Counted from the stretch's first letter, positions 48,532 to 59,718 are shown. The stretch is DNA of 64,000 bases from Pseudomonas sp. MYb118 (GCF_040947875.1 NZ_JBFRXN010000002.1:1550001-1614000); one strand, 5' to 3'. Made by a program: numbers and translations. Notes: generated by a model from the sequence alone, not told the origin.

Positions 48532-49677
48532 TCAGGCCGGCTCGGCCACCGTGCCGAACGCCCCCTGGCGCGTCAGCAGGATCACCAGCCCCAACGCTCC
48601 CGCCGCCATGAACAATGGCAAGGCGTGGCCGCTGATCCACTGGCTACCCGCTCCGGCCACCAACGGCCCGACCAGGCAACCCACACCCCACAGTTGCGCG
48701 ATGTGCGCGTTGGCCCGCACCAGCGCATCGTCGCGATAACGCTCGCCGATCAGGATCAGCGACAAGGTGAACAACCCGCCGGCACTGGCGCCGAACAGCA
48801 CCCACAACGGCCAGATCAGCAGGGTATCGAGCAGCATCGGAATGGCCAGGCTGGAAATCAGCAGCACCACCGCGCAACCGGTGAACAGGGTCCGACGCGA
48901 CAGGCGATCGGCCAGCGCACCAATCGGCAGTTGCAACAAGGCATCCCCGACGACCACGGTACTGACCATCGCCAGGGCGATTTCCGTGGTGAAGCCCTGT
49001 TGCAGGCAATAGACCGGCAGCAGGGTCAGAATCATCGCTTCGAACGCGGCGAACAGTGACACGCCCCAGGCAATGGCCGGCAACCCGCGACAAAAGCCCC
49101 ACAGGTCGCCGAAGGTCACGCTGCACGCATCGCTGCTCGGTGCGCCGCTGCGGCCCAGCAACAGGAACGGCGCTGCCGTGAGCAGGCCAACGCCGACCCA
49201 GAAGCCGTAATCGTGTTCGGTGCCCAGCAGGCCCAGCAGCACCGGGCCGGCCAGCTGGCTCAGCGCGTAGCTGCTGCCATACAGCGCCACCAGGCGCCCG
49301 CGCCATTGTTCGACCACCAACTGGTTGATCCAGCTTTCGCCAAGGATGAACACCAGGGTCAGGATCACCCCGATCATCAGGCGCAGCACCAGCCACACCG
49401 GATAGCTGGGCAGCAGCGCCAGCAAACCGATGGAAGCGGCCCCGGCCCACAGGCACAGGCGCATCAGGTTGGCGGTGCCCAGGCGCGCGGCCAGGTGACT
49501 GGAGATCTTCGCCCCCAGCAACACGCCGATCGCCGGCATCGCCGCCATGACACCAATGGCGAACGAGCCGTAACCCCAGCCTTCCAGGCGAAAGGACACC
49601 AGCGGCATGCTGACCCCCAGGGCCAGGCCAACGCTCAAGACAGAGGCCAACACGGCGAAATAAGTCGCCCAACGCAT
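48532..49677 (-). CDS. MFS transporter (YbfB/YcaD-like)
   Basis: 381 residues with twelve membrane segments. MFS loop motif AARLGTANLMRLCLWAGA after TM2/3 and a second-half equivalent ADRLSRRTLF. Starts MRWATYFAVLASVLSV. No substrate is readable; related proteins are described as YcaD-like efflux transporters. In PAO1 an MFS gene occupies the same position (PA5311) next to kauB. Flanked by REPINs at both ends. Confidence 0.9.
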   Translation of the reverse strand: MRWATYFAVLASVLSVGLALGVSMPLVSFRLEGWGYGSFAIGVMAAMPAIGVLLGAKISSHLAARLGTANLMRLCLWAGAASIGLLALLPSYPVWLVLRLMIGVILTLVFILGESWINQLVVEQWRGRLVALYGSSYALSQLAGPVLLGLLGTEHDYGFWVGVGLLTAAPFLLLGRSGAPSSDACSVTFGDLWGFCRGLPAIAWGVSLFAAFEAMILTLLPVYCLQQGFTTEIALAMVSTVVVGDALLQLPIGALADRLSRRTLFTGCAVVLLISSLAIPMLLDTLLIWPLWVLFGASAGGLFTLSLILIGERYRDDALVRANAHIAQLWGVGCLVGPLVAGAGSQWISGHALPLFMAAGALGLVILLTRQGAFGTVAEPA

Positions 49678-49721
49678 GTTCCACGCTCCTGTGGATAATT
49701 ATTCTGCACGACAAAAAAACA

Positions 49722-49813
49722 CTGTGGGAGCGAGCCTGCTCGCGATGACGGAGCAACATTCAACATTGACGTCGACTGTCATACCGCTATCGCGAGCAGG
49801 CTCGCTCCCACAG
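49722..49813. repeat. REPIN
   Basis: CTGTGGGAGCGAGCCTGCTC and inverse between the MFS and aldehyde dehydrogenase genes. Confidence 0.9.
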
Positions 49814-49856
49814 GGGATTTGTGTTGAGCCCCGACATGATCGGGGCCCGCTACACG

Positions 49857-51350
49857 TTACAACTTGATCCAGGTCGCCTTCAGCTCGGTGTACTTGTCGA
49901 ACGCATGCAGCGACTTGTCGCGGCCGTTGCCCGACTGCTTGAAGCCACCGAACGGCGCGGTCATGTCGCCGCCATCGTACTGGTTGACCCACACGCTGCC
50001 GGCACGCAGTGCACGGGCGGTCAGGTGCGCCTTGGAGATGTCCTGGGTCCACACGGCGGCTGCCAGACCATACGGCGTGTCGTTGGCAATCGCGACGGCT
50101 TCCTCGGCGGTGTCGAAAGCGATAACCGACAGCACCGGACCAAAGATTTCTTCCTGGGCGATCTTCATTGCGTTGCTGACGCCGTCGAAAATCGTCGGCT
50201 CAACATAGGTGCCACCGGTTTCCTGAAGCGTACGCTTGCCACCGGCCACCAGCTTGGCGCCGTCGTTGTGGCCGGACTCGATGTAGGACAGCACGGTGTT
50301 CATCTGCTGGGTATCGACCAGCGCACCGACGTTGGTCGCCGGGTCCAGCGGATTGCCCGGCTTCCAGGTTTTCAGGGCCTCGATCACCAGTGGCAGGAAT
50401 TTGTCCTTGATCGAACGCTCGACCAGCAGACGCGAACCCGCCGTGCAGACCTCACCCTGGTTGAAGGCGATGGCCCCGGCTGCTGCTTCGGCGGCGGCTT
50501 GCAGATCCGGGGCATCGGCGAACACGATGTTCGGGCTCTTGCCGCCGGCTTCGAGCCAGACGCGTTTCATGTTCGACTCGCCGGAGTAGACCAGCAGTTG
50601 CTTGGCGATCTTGGTGGAACCGGTGAACACCAGGGTATCGACGTCGTTATGCAGGCCCAACGCCTTGCCGACGGTGTGGCCGTAACCCGGCAGCACGTTC
50701 AGCACGCCTTTGGGGATACCGGCTTCAACGGCCAGCGCAGCGATGCGGATGGCGGTCAGCGGGGATTTTTCCGACGGCTTGAGCACCACCGAGTTACCGG
50801 TCGACAGCGCCGGACCCAGTTTCCAGCAGGCCATCATCAGCGGGAAGTTCCACGGCACGATGGCACCGACCACACCCACAGGTTCGCGGGTGACCAGGCC
50901 CAACTGGTCGTGCGGGGTCGCGGCGACTTCGTCGTAGATCTTGTCGATGGCCTCGCCGCTCCAGCTCAGGGCTTGCGCTGCGCCGGGAACGTCGATGTAC
51001 AGGGAGTCGCTGATCGGCTTGCCCATGTCCAGGGTTTCCAGCAAGGCCAGCTCTTCGGCATGCTGCTTGAGCAGGCCGGCAAAACGAATCATGGTGGCTT
51101 TGCGTTTGGTCGGCGCCAGGCGCGACCAGACGCCGGAATTGAAGGTGGCGCGGGCATTTTCGACGGCGCGCTGGGCGTCGGCGACGTCGCAGGCGGCAAT
51201 CTTGCCCAGCAGACGGCCATCGACCGGGCTGATGCACTCGAAGGTCTCGCCGGAGACGGCATCGGTGTATTCGCCATTGATGTACGCACGGCCTTCGATC
51301 TTCAGATCGCGAGCACGTTGCTCCCAATCGGCACGAGTCAGGGTGGTCAT
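49857..51350 (-). CDS. Aldehyde dehydrogenase KauB/PauC (polyamine and 4-guanidinobutyraldehyde oxidation)
   Basis: 497 residues, standard ALDH length. Catalytic Cys in FNQGEVCTAGSRLLV (~303), general base Glu in LEAGGKSPN (~269), NAD-binding Rossmann segment VFTGSTKIAKQ and the Asn of VPWNFPLMMACWK. Orthologue of PA5312, known as KauB/PauC, which oxidises gamma-aminobutyraldehyde-type aldehydes from polyamine and arginine breakdown. Likely controlled by PauR. P. aeruginosa has a transaminase gene next to it (PA5313), which is not present here between it and rpmG. Confidence 0.9.
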   Translation of the reverse strand: MTTLTRADWEQRARDLKIEGRAYINGEYTDAVSGETFECISPVDGRLLGKIAACDVADAQRAVENARATFNSGVWSRLAPTKRKATMIRFAGLLKQHAEELALLETLDMGKPISDSLYIDVPGAAQALSWSGEAIDKIYDEVAATPHDQLGLVTREPVGVVGAIVPWNFPLMMACWKLGPALSTGNSVVLKPSEKSPLTAIRIAALAVEAGIPKGVLNVLPGYGHTVGKALGLHNDVDTLVFTGSTKIAKQLLVYSGESNMKRVWLEAGGKSPNIVFADAPDLQAAAEAAAGAIAFNQGEVCTAGSRLLVERSIKDKFLPLVIEALKTWKPGNPLDPATNVGALVDTQQMNTVLSYIESGHNDGAKLVAGGKRTLQETGGTYVEPTIFDGVSNAMKIAQEEIFGPVLSVIAFDTAEEAVAIANDTPYGLAAAVWTQDISKAHLTARALRAGSVWVNQYDGGDMTAPFGGFKQSGNGRDKSLHAFDKYTELKATWIKL

Positions 51351-51587
51351 TCGAGTGTCCTCCTCTTATTGAATACGAGCGCCGCGCGGTTTTCGCCGAC
51401 GCCCCCGGCAATTCTGCCTGGCCAGCCTGCTATTCGGCCCAGAGCAACCGCCACCCTAAACCAGTGAGCGGGGTTGTTTCAATATATTTGACATAAGGTC
51501 GGCAAACGGACTTGCGGTGTTCAATTTAATAAACATAGACTTTGGACCTTCCAGCCACTCGCGCCGCAATCACGGGGGATTACAACA

Positions 51588-51950
51588 ATGAGCATCCAGA
51601 ACATCGTCGACTTCAGCCAGGCCATCACCGAGCCTGAACGCTACCGCCCGGACCCGGCGAAGATCCTCAAGGGCGACCCCGAGCAGGCCGTGTTCAACCA
51701 CTACAACAGCCCGTGCGGTCAGCTGAATGCCGGCGTGTGGGAAGGCGCGGTCGGCCAGTGGCAGGTCAATTTCACCGAGCACGAGTACTGCGAAATCGTC
51801 CAGGGCGTTTCGGTGCTGCGCGACAACGATGGCAACGCCAAGACCGTGCGCGCCGGTGATCGCTTCGTCATTCCGGCCGGATTCCGCGGCACCTGGGAAG
51901 TGCTGGAGCCGTGCCGCAAGATTTATGTGGCGTTTGAGCAGAAGGCATGA
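51588..51950 (+). CDS. Cupin-domain protein
   Basis: 120 residues forming one cupin domain: a first motif with WQVNFTEHEYCEIVQG and a second with VRAGDRFVIPAGFRGTWE. The usual two metal His of motif 1 are reduced (only H of TEHEY plus Glu), so metal binding is uncertain. Similar small cupins are found near kauB-like genes and may sense or bind an amine or sugar. Starts at ATG 51588 with GGGGGATT upstream. Divergent from the aldehyde dehydrogenase gene across 237 bp. Confidence 0.8.
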   Translation: MSIQNIVDFSQAITEPERYRPDPAKILKGDPEQAVFNHYNSPCGQLNAGVWEGAVGQWQVNFTEHEYCEIVQGVSVLRDNDGNAKTVRAGDRFVIPAGFRGTWEVLEPCRKIYVAFEQKA

Positions 51951-51974
51951 GTTTTTTGTAGATGCCACTGGCCT

Positions 51975-52000
51975 CATCGCGGGCAAGCCCGCTCCTACAG
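51975..52000. repeat. Single REP unit
   Basis: CATCGCGGGCAAGCCCGCTC followed by CTACAG, one arm only, just after the cupin gene. Confidence 0.85.
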
Positions 52001-52044
52001 CGATGAGGCCGGAACAGACAACACAAAACCACCAGGCACAAAAA

Positions 52045-52070
52045 AGGCCCGTATCTCGCGATACGGGCCT
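52045..52070. terminator. Bidirectional terminator between cupin gene and rpmG
   Basis: 11-bp perfect stem AGGCCCGTATC / GATACGGGCCT, 4-nt loop, with A-tract before and T-tract after, so it serves both rpmBG on the minus strand and the cupin gene on the plus strand. Confidence 0.9.
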
Positions 52071-52093
52071 TTTTCACAAGAGGGGAAAATCAA

Positions 52094-52249
52094 TTACTTG
52101 ATTTTGCCTTCTTTGTAGATCACGTGCTTGCGAACAACCGGATCAAATTTCTTGATCTCGATTTTGTCCGGAGTAGTGCGCTTGTTCTTGTCGGTAGTGT
52201 AGAAGTGACCAGTACCGGCGCTCGAGATCAAACGAATCAATTCACGCAT
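52094..52249 (-). CDS. rpmG: 50S ribosomal protein L33
   Basis: 51 residues: [20 protein letters not shown] at the start and GKIK at the end, typical of L33. It has no Cys pairs, so it is the zinc-independent form. It lies 11 bp after rpmB on the same strand and ends ~24 bp before the bidirectional terminator. Confidence 0.97.
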   Translation of the reverse strand: MRELIRLISSAGTGHFYTTDKNKRTTPDKIEIKKFDPVVRKHVIYKEGKIK

Positions 52250-52260
52250 GATTAGCTCCC

Positions 52261-52494
52261 TTAAACCTTGCCAGCTTTGCGCAGTTCGGCCAGCACGACA
52301 GTGATGCCGCGCTTGTCGATGATACGCATGCCTTTGGCAGATACGCGCAGACGCACGAAACGTTTCTCTTCTTCAACCCAGAAGCGGTGATGCTGCAGGT
52401 TTGGCAGGAAACGACGACGGGTTTTGTTGTTTGCGTGGGAAATGTTGTTCCCAGTCACCGGACCCTTACCGGTAACTTGACATACTCTAGACAT
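52261..52494 (-). CDS. rpmB: 50S ribosomal protein L28
   Basis: 77 residues, [20 protein letters not shown], with [14 protein letters not shown] near the C-terminus. First gene of the rpmBG operon. The 445-bp gene-free stretch upstream (52495-52939) must hold its promoter. It contains GC-rich dyads (GGCGCCAGGCGCC at about 52561-52573) and an AAGCCCAATTTTCGGGC hairpin, but no feature I can name. Confidence 0.97.
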   Translation of the reverse strand: MSRVCQVTGKGPVTGNNISHANNKTRRRFLPNLQHHRFWVEEEKRFVRLRVSAKGMRIIDKRGITVVLAELRKAGKV

Positions 52495-52939
52495 GCCTCA
52501 GCCCTCTAAAACCACATGCCCAACCCGGCATGGGTTGGCCGCTTAATCTCTAGTCATTGTGGCGCCAGGCGCCGCGATTCTTTAGAGGTCTTACCGGCTA
52601 CACCTACAGTGAAGGAACCGGGCCCCTAGAAAAGAGCGCTGCTTTATACCAGAAAGACCGGGGTGCAACAACATTCGGTGTGCGCTGAATCAATAAAAAG
52701 CCCAATTTTCGGGCGCAAGAAGCCTTGGACAAAGGCTGTCGGCGCTTTCGACCGCTCGTCGCAGAGAATCGCCCCACCCATGAACCCGAAGCTTCTGACT
52801 CTCGGCGCCAGTGGAATCAGGTGGCTATAGTCGCCCTAAAATGAAAAAGGGGATAGTCATTTGCCAAGCAGCCCACTAGGGTAAGCCTTTTCCAGACTGC
52901 ACTTGCAGATGGGCCTTCGATCTGTAAAGGAATCCGACC
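52495..52939. other. Gene-free divergent region between rpmB and the peptide-binding protein gene
   Basis: 445 bp. Contains a short hairpin, GCCCAATTTTCGGGC (about 52701-52715), and presumably the promoters of rpmBG (left) and of the ABC-binding protein gene (right). Nothing further recognised. Confidence 0.4.
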
Positions 52940-54526
52940 ATGCGCCTTGCTGCCCTACCGCTGTTGCTCGCCCCGCTCCTGATGAGCCCACTGGCCCATG
53001 CCGCCGCCCTGAGTGTGTGCACCGAGGCCAGCCCGGAAGGGTTCGACGTGGTGCAATACAATTCGCTGACGACCACCAACGCTTCGGCCGATGTGCTGAT
53101 GAATCGCCTGGTGGACTTCGACACCACCAGCGGCAAGGTGGTCGCGGGGCTGGCCGAAAGCTGGGAAGTCACCCCCGACGGCCTGACCTACGTGTTCAAG
53201 CTGCGCCCGAAAGTGAAGTTCCATCGCACCGACTACTTCAGCCCGACCCGCGAACTGACCGCCGAAGACGTGAAATTCAGCTTCGATCGCATGCTCGACC
53301 CGGCCAACCCCTGGCACAAAATCGCCCAGAGCGGCTTCCCGCACGCGCAGTCGATGCAGTTGCCGACGCTGATCAAGAAGATCGACGCGCTGGACCCACT
53401 GACCGTGCGCTTTTCCCTGGACCACGCGGACTCGACGTTCCTGGCCACCCTCAGCATGGGCTTCGCTTCGATCTACTCCGCCGAGTACGCCGACAAACTG
53501 ATGAAAGCCGGCACGCCTGAGAAGCTCAACAGCCAGCCGATCGGCACCGGGCCATTCGTGTTCACGCGCTTCCAGAAAGACGCTGCGGTTCGCTACAAGG
53601 CCAACCCGGACTACTTCGGCGGCAAACCGTCGGTAGACCCGCTGGTCTTCGCCATCACCCCGGACGCCAACGTTCGCCTGCAAAAGTTGCGGCGCAACGA
53701 ATGCCAGATCGCCCTGTCGCCCAAACCGCTGGACGTGCAGGCTGCCTTGCAAGAACCGACCCTGAAGGTGGAAAAGACCGACGCCTTCATGACCGCGTTC
53801 GTCGGCATCAACAGCCAGCACCCACCGCTGGACAAGCCTGAAGTGCGCCAGGCCATCAACCTGGCGTTCGACAAGGCCAATTACCTCAAGGCCGTGTTCG
53901 AAGACACCGCCGAAGCGGCCAACGGCCCCTACCCGCCCAACACCTGGAGCTACGCGAAAAACCTGCCGGGCTATGCCCATGATGTCGACAAGGCCAAGGC
54001 CCTGATGGCCAAGGCCGGGCTCAAGGAAGGTTTCCAGACCACCATCTGGACTCGTCCATCCGGCAGCCTGCTGAACCCCAACCCGAGCCTGGGTGCACAG
54101 ATGCTGCAATCGGACCTCGCGGAAATCGGCATCCAGGCGGAAATTCGCGTGATCGAATGGGGCGAGCTGATTCGCCGGGCCAAGGCCGGTGAGCACGATC
54201 TGCTGTTCATGGGCTGGGCCGGCGACAACGGCGATCCGGACAACTTCCTCACGCCGCAGTTTTCCTGCGCCGCGGTCAAGTCCGGGACCAACTTCGCCCG
54301 GTACTGCAACCAGGACCTGGACAAGTTGATCAGCGCCGGCAAGACCACCTCGGAACAAGGCGTGCGCACCAAGCTGTATGAACAGGCCCAGGCGCAGATC
54401 CAGCAGCAGGCGCTCTGGCTGCCCCTGGCCCACCCGACGGCTTTCGCCCTCACGCGCAAGGACGTCACCGGGTATGCGGTGAGCCCGTTCGGGCGGCAGG
54501 ACTATTCCAAGGTCAGCCTGAAATAA
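52940..54526 (+). CDS. ABC transporter substrate-binding protein (dipeptide/oligopeptide family, DppA-like)
   Basis: 528 residues. Signal peptide (MRLAALPLLLAPLLMSPLAHA) and SBP_bac_5 fold, with SVCTEASPEGFDVVQYNSLT at the mature start and family blocks LTYVFKLRPKVKFH and RLVDFDTTSG. In PAO1 the equivalent gene (PA5317) is one of the dpp dipeptide-binding proteins. The permease genes are not in this window, so it is an orphan or supplements a distant DppBCDF. Periplasmic location. Confidence 0.92.
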   Translation: MRLAALPLLLAPLLMSPLAHAAALSVCTEASPEGFDVVQYNSLTTTNASADVLMNRLVDFDTTSGKVVAGLAESWEVTPDGLTYVFKLRPKVKFHRTDYFSPTRELTAEDVKFSFDRMLDPANPWHKIAQSGFPHAQSMQLPTLIKKIDALDPLTVRFSLDHADSTFLATLSMGFASIYSAEYADKLMKAGTPEKLNSQPIGTGPFVFTRFQKDAAVRYKANPDYFGGKPSVDPLVFAITPDANVRLQKLRRNECQIALSPKPLDVQAALQEPTLKVEKTDAFMTAFVGINSQHPPLDKPEVRQAINLAFDKANYLKAVFEDTAEAANGPYPPNTWSYAKNLPGYAHDVDKAKALMAKAGLKEGFQTTIWTRPSGSLLNPNPSLGAQMLQSDLAEIGIQAEIRVIEWGELIRRAKAGEHDLLFMGWAGDNGDPDNFLTPQFSCAAVKSGTNFARYCNQDLDKLISAGKTTSEQGVRTKLYEQAQAQIQQQALWLPLAHPTAFALTRKDVTGYAVSPFGRQDYSKVSLK

Positions 54527-54538
54527 CGCCCAGATAAC

Positions 54539-54630
54539 CCTGTAGGAGCGAGCTTGCTCGCGATGCGGCAGGTCAGATTGAGATGATGTCGACTGACCTG
54601 CCGCCTTCGCGAGCAAGCCCGCTCCCACAG
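54539..54630. repeat. REPIN with mixed arms
   Basis: Left arm CCTGTAGGAGCGAGCTTGCT, right arm GCGAGCAAGCCCGCTCCCAC. The two arms belong to different sequence variants (AGCTTGCT versus GGGCTTGCT), so the REPIN is a hybrid. Confidence 0.85.
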
Positions 54631-54655
54631 GGGCGGGGACAGTCAGGCACGCGCC

Positions 54656-55330
54656 CTACATCCACCCATACTCCGCCATCGACAGCGGGTCACCATCACC
54701 AATGATGAAGTGATCGAGCACCCGTACGTCGATCAGGTCCAACGCCTGTCGCAGTCGCTGGGTCAGCTTGCGGTCGGCCTGGCTGGGGTCGGAATTGCCC
54801 GATGGATGGTTATGGCAGAGGATCAGCGCTGCCGCGTTGTGCGCCAGGGCGCGCTTGACCACCTGGCGCGGATAGACGCTGGTGCTGTCGATGGAGCCGC
54901 GAAACAGTGACTCAAACGCCAGCACCCGGTGTTTGGAATCGAGAAACAGACAACCGAACACCTCATGCGGCTCATGCCGCAACATCGACTTGAGGTATTC
55001 ACGCACCGCCAGGGGATTTTCCAGCACCGACTCCTGCCGCAAACGCTCGGCCAGGTGCCGCCGCCCCATCTCCAGCACCGCCTGCAACTGCGCGAATTTC
55101 GCCGGGCCGAGGCCGAGCTGGCCACTGAACGTGCGCAGATCCGCCTCCAACAGCCGGCGAAGGCTGCCGAATTGACTCAAGAGATGGCGCGCCAGATCCA
55201 CGGCGCTTTTACCGGACACTCCGGTGCGAAGGAAGATCGCCAGCAGCTCGGCGTCCGACAGGCTCGTCGAACCCTGCTCCAACAGTTTCTCCCGCGGCCG
55301 CTCCGCCGCCGGCCAATTGCGAATACTCAT
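54656..55330 (-). CDS. radC: RadC family protein (JAB/MPN domain)
   Basis: 224 residues. N-terminal helix-hairpin-helix part ([30 protein letters not shown]), then the MPN/JAMM metalloprotease-like domain with [14 protein letters not shown] (HxHPSGxxxPSxxD) near residue 170. Start ATG 55330 ([16 protein letters not shown]) is the family start; a frame to 55516 is unsupported. Function unknown despite its name; RadC is also a known target of Tn554. Intact here. Divergent from coaBC across 136 bp. Confidence 0.95.
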   Translation of the reverse strand: MSIRNWPAAERPREKLLEQGSTSLSDAELLAIFLRTGVSGKSAVDLARHLLSQFGSLRRLLEADLRTFSGQLGLGPAKFAQLQAVLEMGRRHLAERLRQESVLENPLAVREYLKSMLRHEPHEVFGCLFLDSKHRVLAFESLFRGSIDSTSVYPRQVVKRALAHNAAALILCHNHPSGNSDPSQADRKLTQRLRQALDLIDVRVLDHFIIGDGDPLSMAEYGWM

Positions 55331-55466
55331 AACACCTCCCTGGACTGTGGGCGCCGCTGTTCCGTTACGGTCGCTGTGATATCTTAGCCCATCTTTTTTG
55401 CGGGCGATTTCACTCCTGGGGAGGGGGTAACGCCACGCAGTCATCAACGAAATGAAAGGCAGACCT

Positions 55467-56675
55467 ATGCAGCGGCTGTATCGGAAACGCATCGTTCTGG
55501 GCGTCGGCGGCGGCATCGCTGCCTATAAGAGTGCCGACCTGGTTCGCCGCCTGATCGACCAGGGTGCCGAAGTGCGCGTGGTCATGACCCGTGGCGGCAG
55601 CGAGTTCATTACCCCGCTGACCATGCAGGCCCTATCCGGGCACCCGGTTCACCTGGACCTGCTGGACCCGGCGGCCGAAGCCGCCATGGGTCACATCGAG
55701 CTGGCCAAGTGGGCCGACATGGTGCTGATCGCCCCCGCCACCGCCGACCTCATCGCCCGCCTGGCCCAAGGCGTTGCCGACGACCTGCTGACCACCCTGG
55801 TGCTGGCCACCGACGCGGTGGTCGCCATCGCCCCGGCCATGAACCAGGCCATGTGGCGCGACCCGGCGACCCAGGCCAACCTGCAAACCCTGGAAAGCCG
55901 AGACATCAAGGCCTTTGGCCCGGCCTCCGGGAGCCAGGCCTGCGGCGACGTCGGCCTGGGCCGAATGCTTGAAGCCGTGGAACTGGCCCAGTGCGCGGCG
56001 GACTGCTTCAAGCGCCAGGCATTGACCGGCAAACACGTGCTGATCACCGCCGGCCCGACCCAGGAAAACATCGACCCGGTGCGCTACATCACCAACCACA
56101 GTTCCGGGAAAATGGGTTTTGCCCTGGCCGAAGCCGCCGTTGAAGCCGGCGCCCGCGTGACCCTGATCACCGGCCCGGTACACCTGCCGACCCCGGATCG
56201 TGTGACCCGCATCGACGTGGTCAGCGCCCGCGACATGCTCGCCGCCTGCGAAGCCGCAATCCCTTGCGACCTGTTCATCGCTTCGGCAGCGGTCGCGGAC
56301 TACCGCCCGGAAGTGGTCGCCCCACAGAAACTCAAGAAAGACCCTACGAACGGCGACGGCTTGTTGCTACAGATGGTGCGTAACCCGGACATCCTGGCCA
56401 CCATCGCCACCCGCCCTGACCGTCCGTTCAGTGTCGGTTTCGCCGCCGAAACCGAACACCTGCTCGACTACGCTGCACGCAAGTTGAAAGACAAGAACCT
56501 CGACCTGATCGTCGCCAACGACGTCGCCAACCCGAGTATTGGCTTCAACAGCGAGGAAAACGCCTGCAGCGTGATCGACCGTGAGCTGCACGCCACACTT
56601 TTCGCCCAGACCAGCAAGAGCAAAATCGCTCGCCAGCTGATCACCTTTATCGCCGAACGTCTGAACCAGGTTTAA
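55467..56675 (+). CDS. coaBC: Bifunctional phosphopantothenoylcysteine decarboxylase/synthetase CoaBC
   Basis: 402 residues. N-terminal CoaC flavoprotein (~1-190) with [18 protein letters not shown], the PAMNQAMW motif and [11 protein letters not shown]-terminal CoaB (~190-400) with [28 protein letters not shown] and VADYRP, and the Lys of KLKKD. Makes 4'-phosphopantetheine from 4'-phosphopantothenate and cysteine in CoA synthesis. Start 55467 ([12 protein letters not shown]) preferred over ATG 55452. The stop is 4 nt before the dut start, so the two form an operon. Confidence 0.96.
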   Translation: MQRLYRKRIVLGVGGGIAAYKSADLVRRLIDQGAEVRVVMTRGGSEFITPLTMQALSGHPVHLDLLDPAAEAAMGHIELAKWADMVLIAPATADLIARLAQGVADDLLTTLVLATDAVVAIAPAMNQAMWRDPATQANLQTLESRDIKAFGPASGSQACGDVGLGRMLEAVELAQCAADCFKRQALTGKHVLITAGPTQENIDPVRYITNHSSGKMGFALAEAAVEAGARVTLITGPVHLPTPDRVTRIDVVSARDMLAACEAAIPCDLFIASAAVADYRPEVVAPQKLKKDPTNGDGLLLQMVRNPDILATIATRPDRPFSVGFAAETEHLLDYAARKLKDKNLDLIVANDVANPSIGFNSEENACSVIDRELHATLFAQTSKSKIARQLITFIAERLNQV

Positions 56676-56679
56676 CTCA

Positions 56680-57135
56680 ATGCACGCTTTGCAAGCCAAG
56701 ATCCTCGACCCACGCATCGGCAGCGAATTCCCGCTGCCCCAGTACGCTACGCCAGGCTCCGCGGGCCTCGACCTGCGCGCCATGCTGGACAAAGACACCG
56801 TGATCAAGCCGGGTGAAACCCTGCTGATCCCGACCGGCCTGTCCGTGTACATCGGCGACCCTGGCCTGGCCGCCCTGATCCTGCCGCGCTCCGGCATGGG
56901 GCATAAGCACGGCATCGTGCTGGGCAACCTGGTCGGCCTGATCGACTCCGACTACCAGGGCCCGCTGATGGTGTCGTGCTGGAACCGTGGCCAGAGCGAC
57001 TTCAACATCGTGGTCGGCGAGCGCCTCGCCCAACTGGTGCTGGTGCCTGTCGTTCAAGCGCACTTCGAAATGGTCGAAGAGTTCGTCGAGACCGAACGCG
57101 GTACCGGTGGCTTCGGGCATTCCGGCCGCCAATGA
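56680..57135 (+). CDS. dut: dUTP diphosphatase
   Basis: 151 residues, full length. All five dUTPase motifs visible: [11 protein letters not shown] (I), [15 protein letters not shown] (II), [13 protein letters not shown] (III), [11 protein letters not shown] (IV) and the flexible C-terminal [10 protein letters not shown] (V). Trimeric enzyme hydrolysing dUTP to dUMP to keep uracil out of DNA. 4 nt after coaBC. Confidence 0.97.
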   Translation: MHALQAKILDPRIGSEFPLPQYATPGSAGLDLRAMLDKDTVIKPGETLLIPTGLSVYIGDPGLAALILPRSGMGHKHGIVLGNLVGLIDSDYQGPLMVSCWNRGQSDFNIVVGERLAQLVLVPVVQAHFEMVEEFVETERGTGGFGHSGRQ

Positions 57136-57397
57136 TCGACCTGTTCCAGGTCGGGCGCCCTGCCCGGCCTGATCCGCTTCCGGCATTTTCAGGATGAAAA
57201 TTCCACCGACGTGATCTGCAAGGTTTAGTACTGAAAATCAAGGCATTGGCCGCCCGGAAGCGGGCCGACGCAGGTGGCATGGCCTTTTCGCACCACGAAC
57301 TCTCTGTGCAAAACGCCGTCTTACCCTTCAGTTTGAGCCCGCCGGCGAGTTGTTCGCGCACAGGTCAAGTCACTTTCGAGATGGAGCAATGCCTCAG
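57136..57397. promoter_or_regulatory. Gene-free stretch upstream of algC
   Basis: About 260 bp between dut and algC. In P. aeruginosa the algC promoter region is controlled by AlgR, but I did not find a clear AlgR box here. Contains no gene I can support. Confidence 0.35.
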
Positions 57398-58795
57398 ATG
57401 AACACCCCAGCCACCGTCGTACCCACGTTCCCCGACAGCATTTTCCGCGCCTATGACATCCGTGGCACCGTCCCGGAGTTCCTCAATGCTGAAACTGCCT
57501 ACTGGCTTGGCCGCGCCATTGGCGCCCAGAGCCTGGCCGCGGGCGAACCGAACGTCTCCGTAGGGCGTGACGGCCGTCTCTCCGGCCCGGAACTGGTGGC
57601 GCAATTGATCAAGGGCCTGGCCGAAGCCGGTTGCCACGTCAGCGACGTCGGCCTGGTGCCAACCCCTGCCCTGTATTACGCCGCCAACGTACTGGCCGGC
57701 AAATCCGGGGTGATGCTCACCGGCAGCCACAACCCGTCGAACTACAACGGCTTCAAGATCGTCATCGCCGGCGACACCCTGGCCAACGAACAGATCCAGG
57801 CACTGCACGAACGCCTCAAGACCAACAATCTGACCAGCGGCAACGGCAGCGTCACCCAGGTCGAGATCCTCGATCGCTACAACACCCAAATCGTCCAGGA
57901 CATCAAGCTGGCCCGCCGCCTGAAAGTCGTGGTCGATTGCGGCAACGGCGCCGCCGGCGTGATCGCCCCACAACTGATCGAAGCGCTGAACTGCGAAGTC
58001 ATCCCGCTGTTCTGCGAAGTGGATGGCAACTTCCCCAACCACCACCCGGACCCGGGCAAGCCGGAAAACCTCGTGGACCTGATCGCCAAGGTCAAGGAAA
58101 CCAAGGCCGACATCGGCCTGGCCTTCGACGGTGACGGCGACCGTGTCGGCGTGGTGACCAACACCGGCAGTATCGTCTATCCCGACCGTTTGCTCATGCT
58201 CTTCGCCCGCGACGTTGTGGCGCGCAATCCGGACGCGGAAATCATCTTCGACGTCAAATGCACCCGCCGCCTGACGCCGCTGATCAAGGAATACGGTGGC
58301 CGGCCGCTAATGTGGAAGACCGGTCACTCGTTGATCAAAAAGAAAATGAAACAATCCGGCGCCCTGTTGGCCGGCGAAATGAGCGGGCACATCTTCTTTA
58401 AGGAGCGCTGGTTCGGTTTCGACGACGGCATTTACAGCGCCGCCCGGTTGCTGGAGATCCTGAGCAAGGAAAAATCCACCGCGGAGGAGCTGTTCGCGAC
58501 CTTCCCGAACGATATTTCTACGCCGGAAATCAATATCCATGTGACCGAAGAGAGCAAATTCAGCATCATTGATGCATTGCACGACGCGCAGTGGGGCGCA
58601 GGCGCCGACCTGACCACCATCGACGGCGTGCGAGTCGACTATGCCAAAGGCTGGGGCCTGGTTCGCGCCTCCAACACCACGCCGGTGCTGGTACTGCGCT
58701 TCGAGGCCGATGACGAGGCAGAACTTGCGCGCATCAAGGACGTTTTCCGCGTCCAGTTGAAGCGCGTTGCACCTGATCTCCAACTACCGTTCTGA
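57398..58795 (+). CDS. algC: Phosphomannomutase/phosphoglucomutase AlgC
   Basis: 465 residues, close to the P. aeruginosa length (463). Catalytic phosphoserine loop TGSHNPSNYNGFK (~107-119), metal-binding DGDGDR (~242), substrate loop GEMSGHIFFKE and the C-terminal phosphate-binding RASNTTPVL. Interconverts mannose and glucose 6-/1-phosphates for alginate, LPS and rhamnolipid precursors. Start 57398 (MNTPATVV) gives the family N-terminus; ATG 57389 nine nt earlier is equally possible, since GGAG lies directly before it. Same strand as dut and argB. Confidence 0.95.
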   Translation: MNTPATVVPTFPDSIFRAYDIRGTVPEFLNAETAYWLGRAIGAQSLAAGEPNVSVGRDGRLSGPELVAQLIKGLAEAGCHVSDVGLVPTPALYYAANVLAGKSGVMLTGSHNPSNYNGFKIVIAGDTLANEQIQALHERLKTNNLTSGNGSVTQVEILDRYNTQIVQDIKLARRLKVVVDCGNGAAGVIAPQLIEALNCEVIPLFCEVDGNFPNHHPDPGKPENLVDLIAKVKETKADIGLAFDGDGDRVGVVTNTGSIVYPDRLLMLFARDVVARNPDAEIIFDVKCTRRLTPLIKEYGGRPLMWKTGHSLIKKKMKQSGALLAGEMSGHIFFKERWFGFDDGIYSAARLLEILSKEKSTAEELFATFPNDISTPEINIHVTEESKFSIIDALHDAQWGAGADLTTIDGVRVDYAKGWGLVRASNTTPVLVLRFEADDEAELARIKDVFRVQLKRVAPDLQLPF

Positions 58796-58812
58796 TTCAC
58801 CCGGAGCCCTGA

Positions 58813-59718
<906 letters not shown>

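Noticed and set aside
49821..51467. 548-codon plus-strand frame opposite the aldehyde dehydrogenase
   Set aside because: Shadow of a clear ALDH gene; no recognisable protein features.
52955..54628. 557-codon minus-strand frame opposite the peptide-binding protein gene
   Set aside because: Shadow of the DppA-like gene, which has a signal peptide and family motifs.
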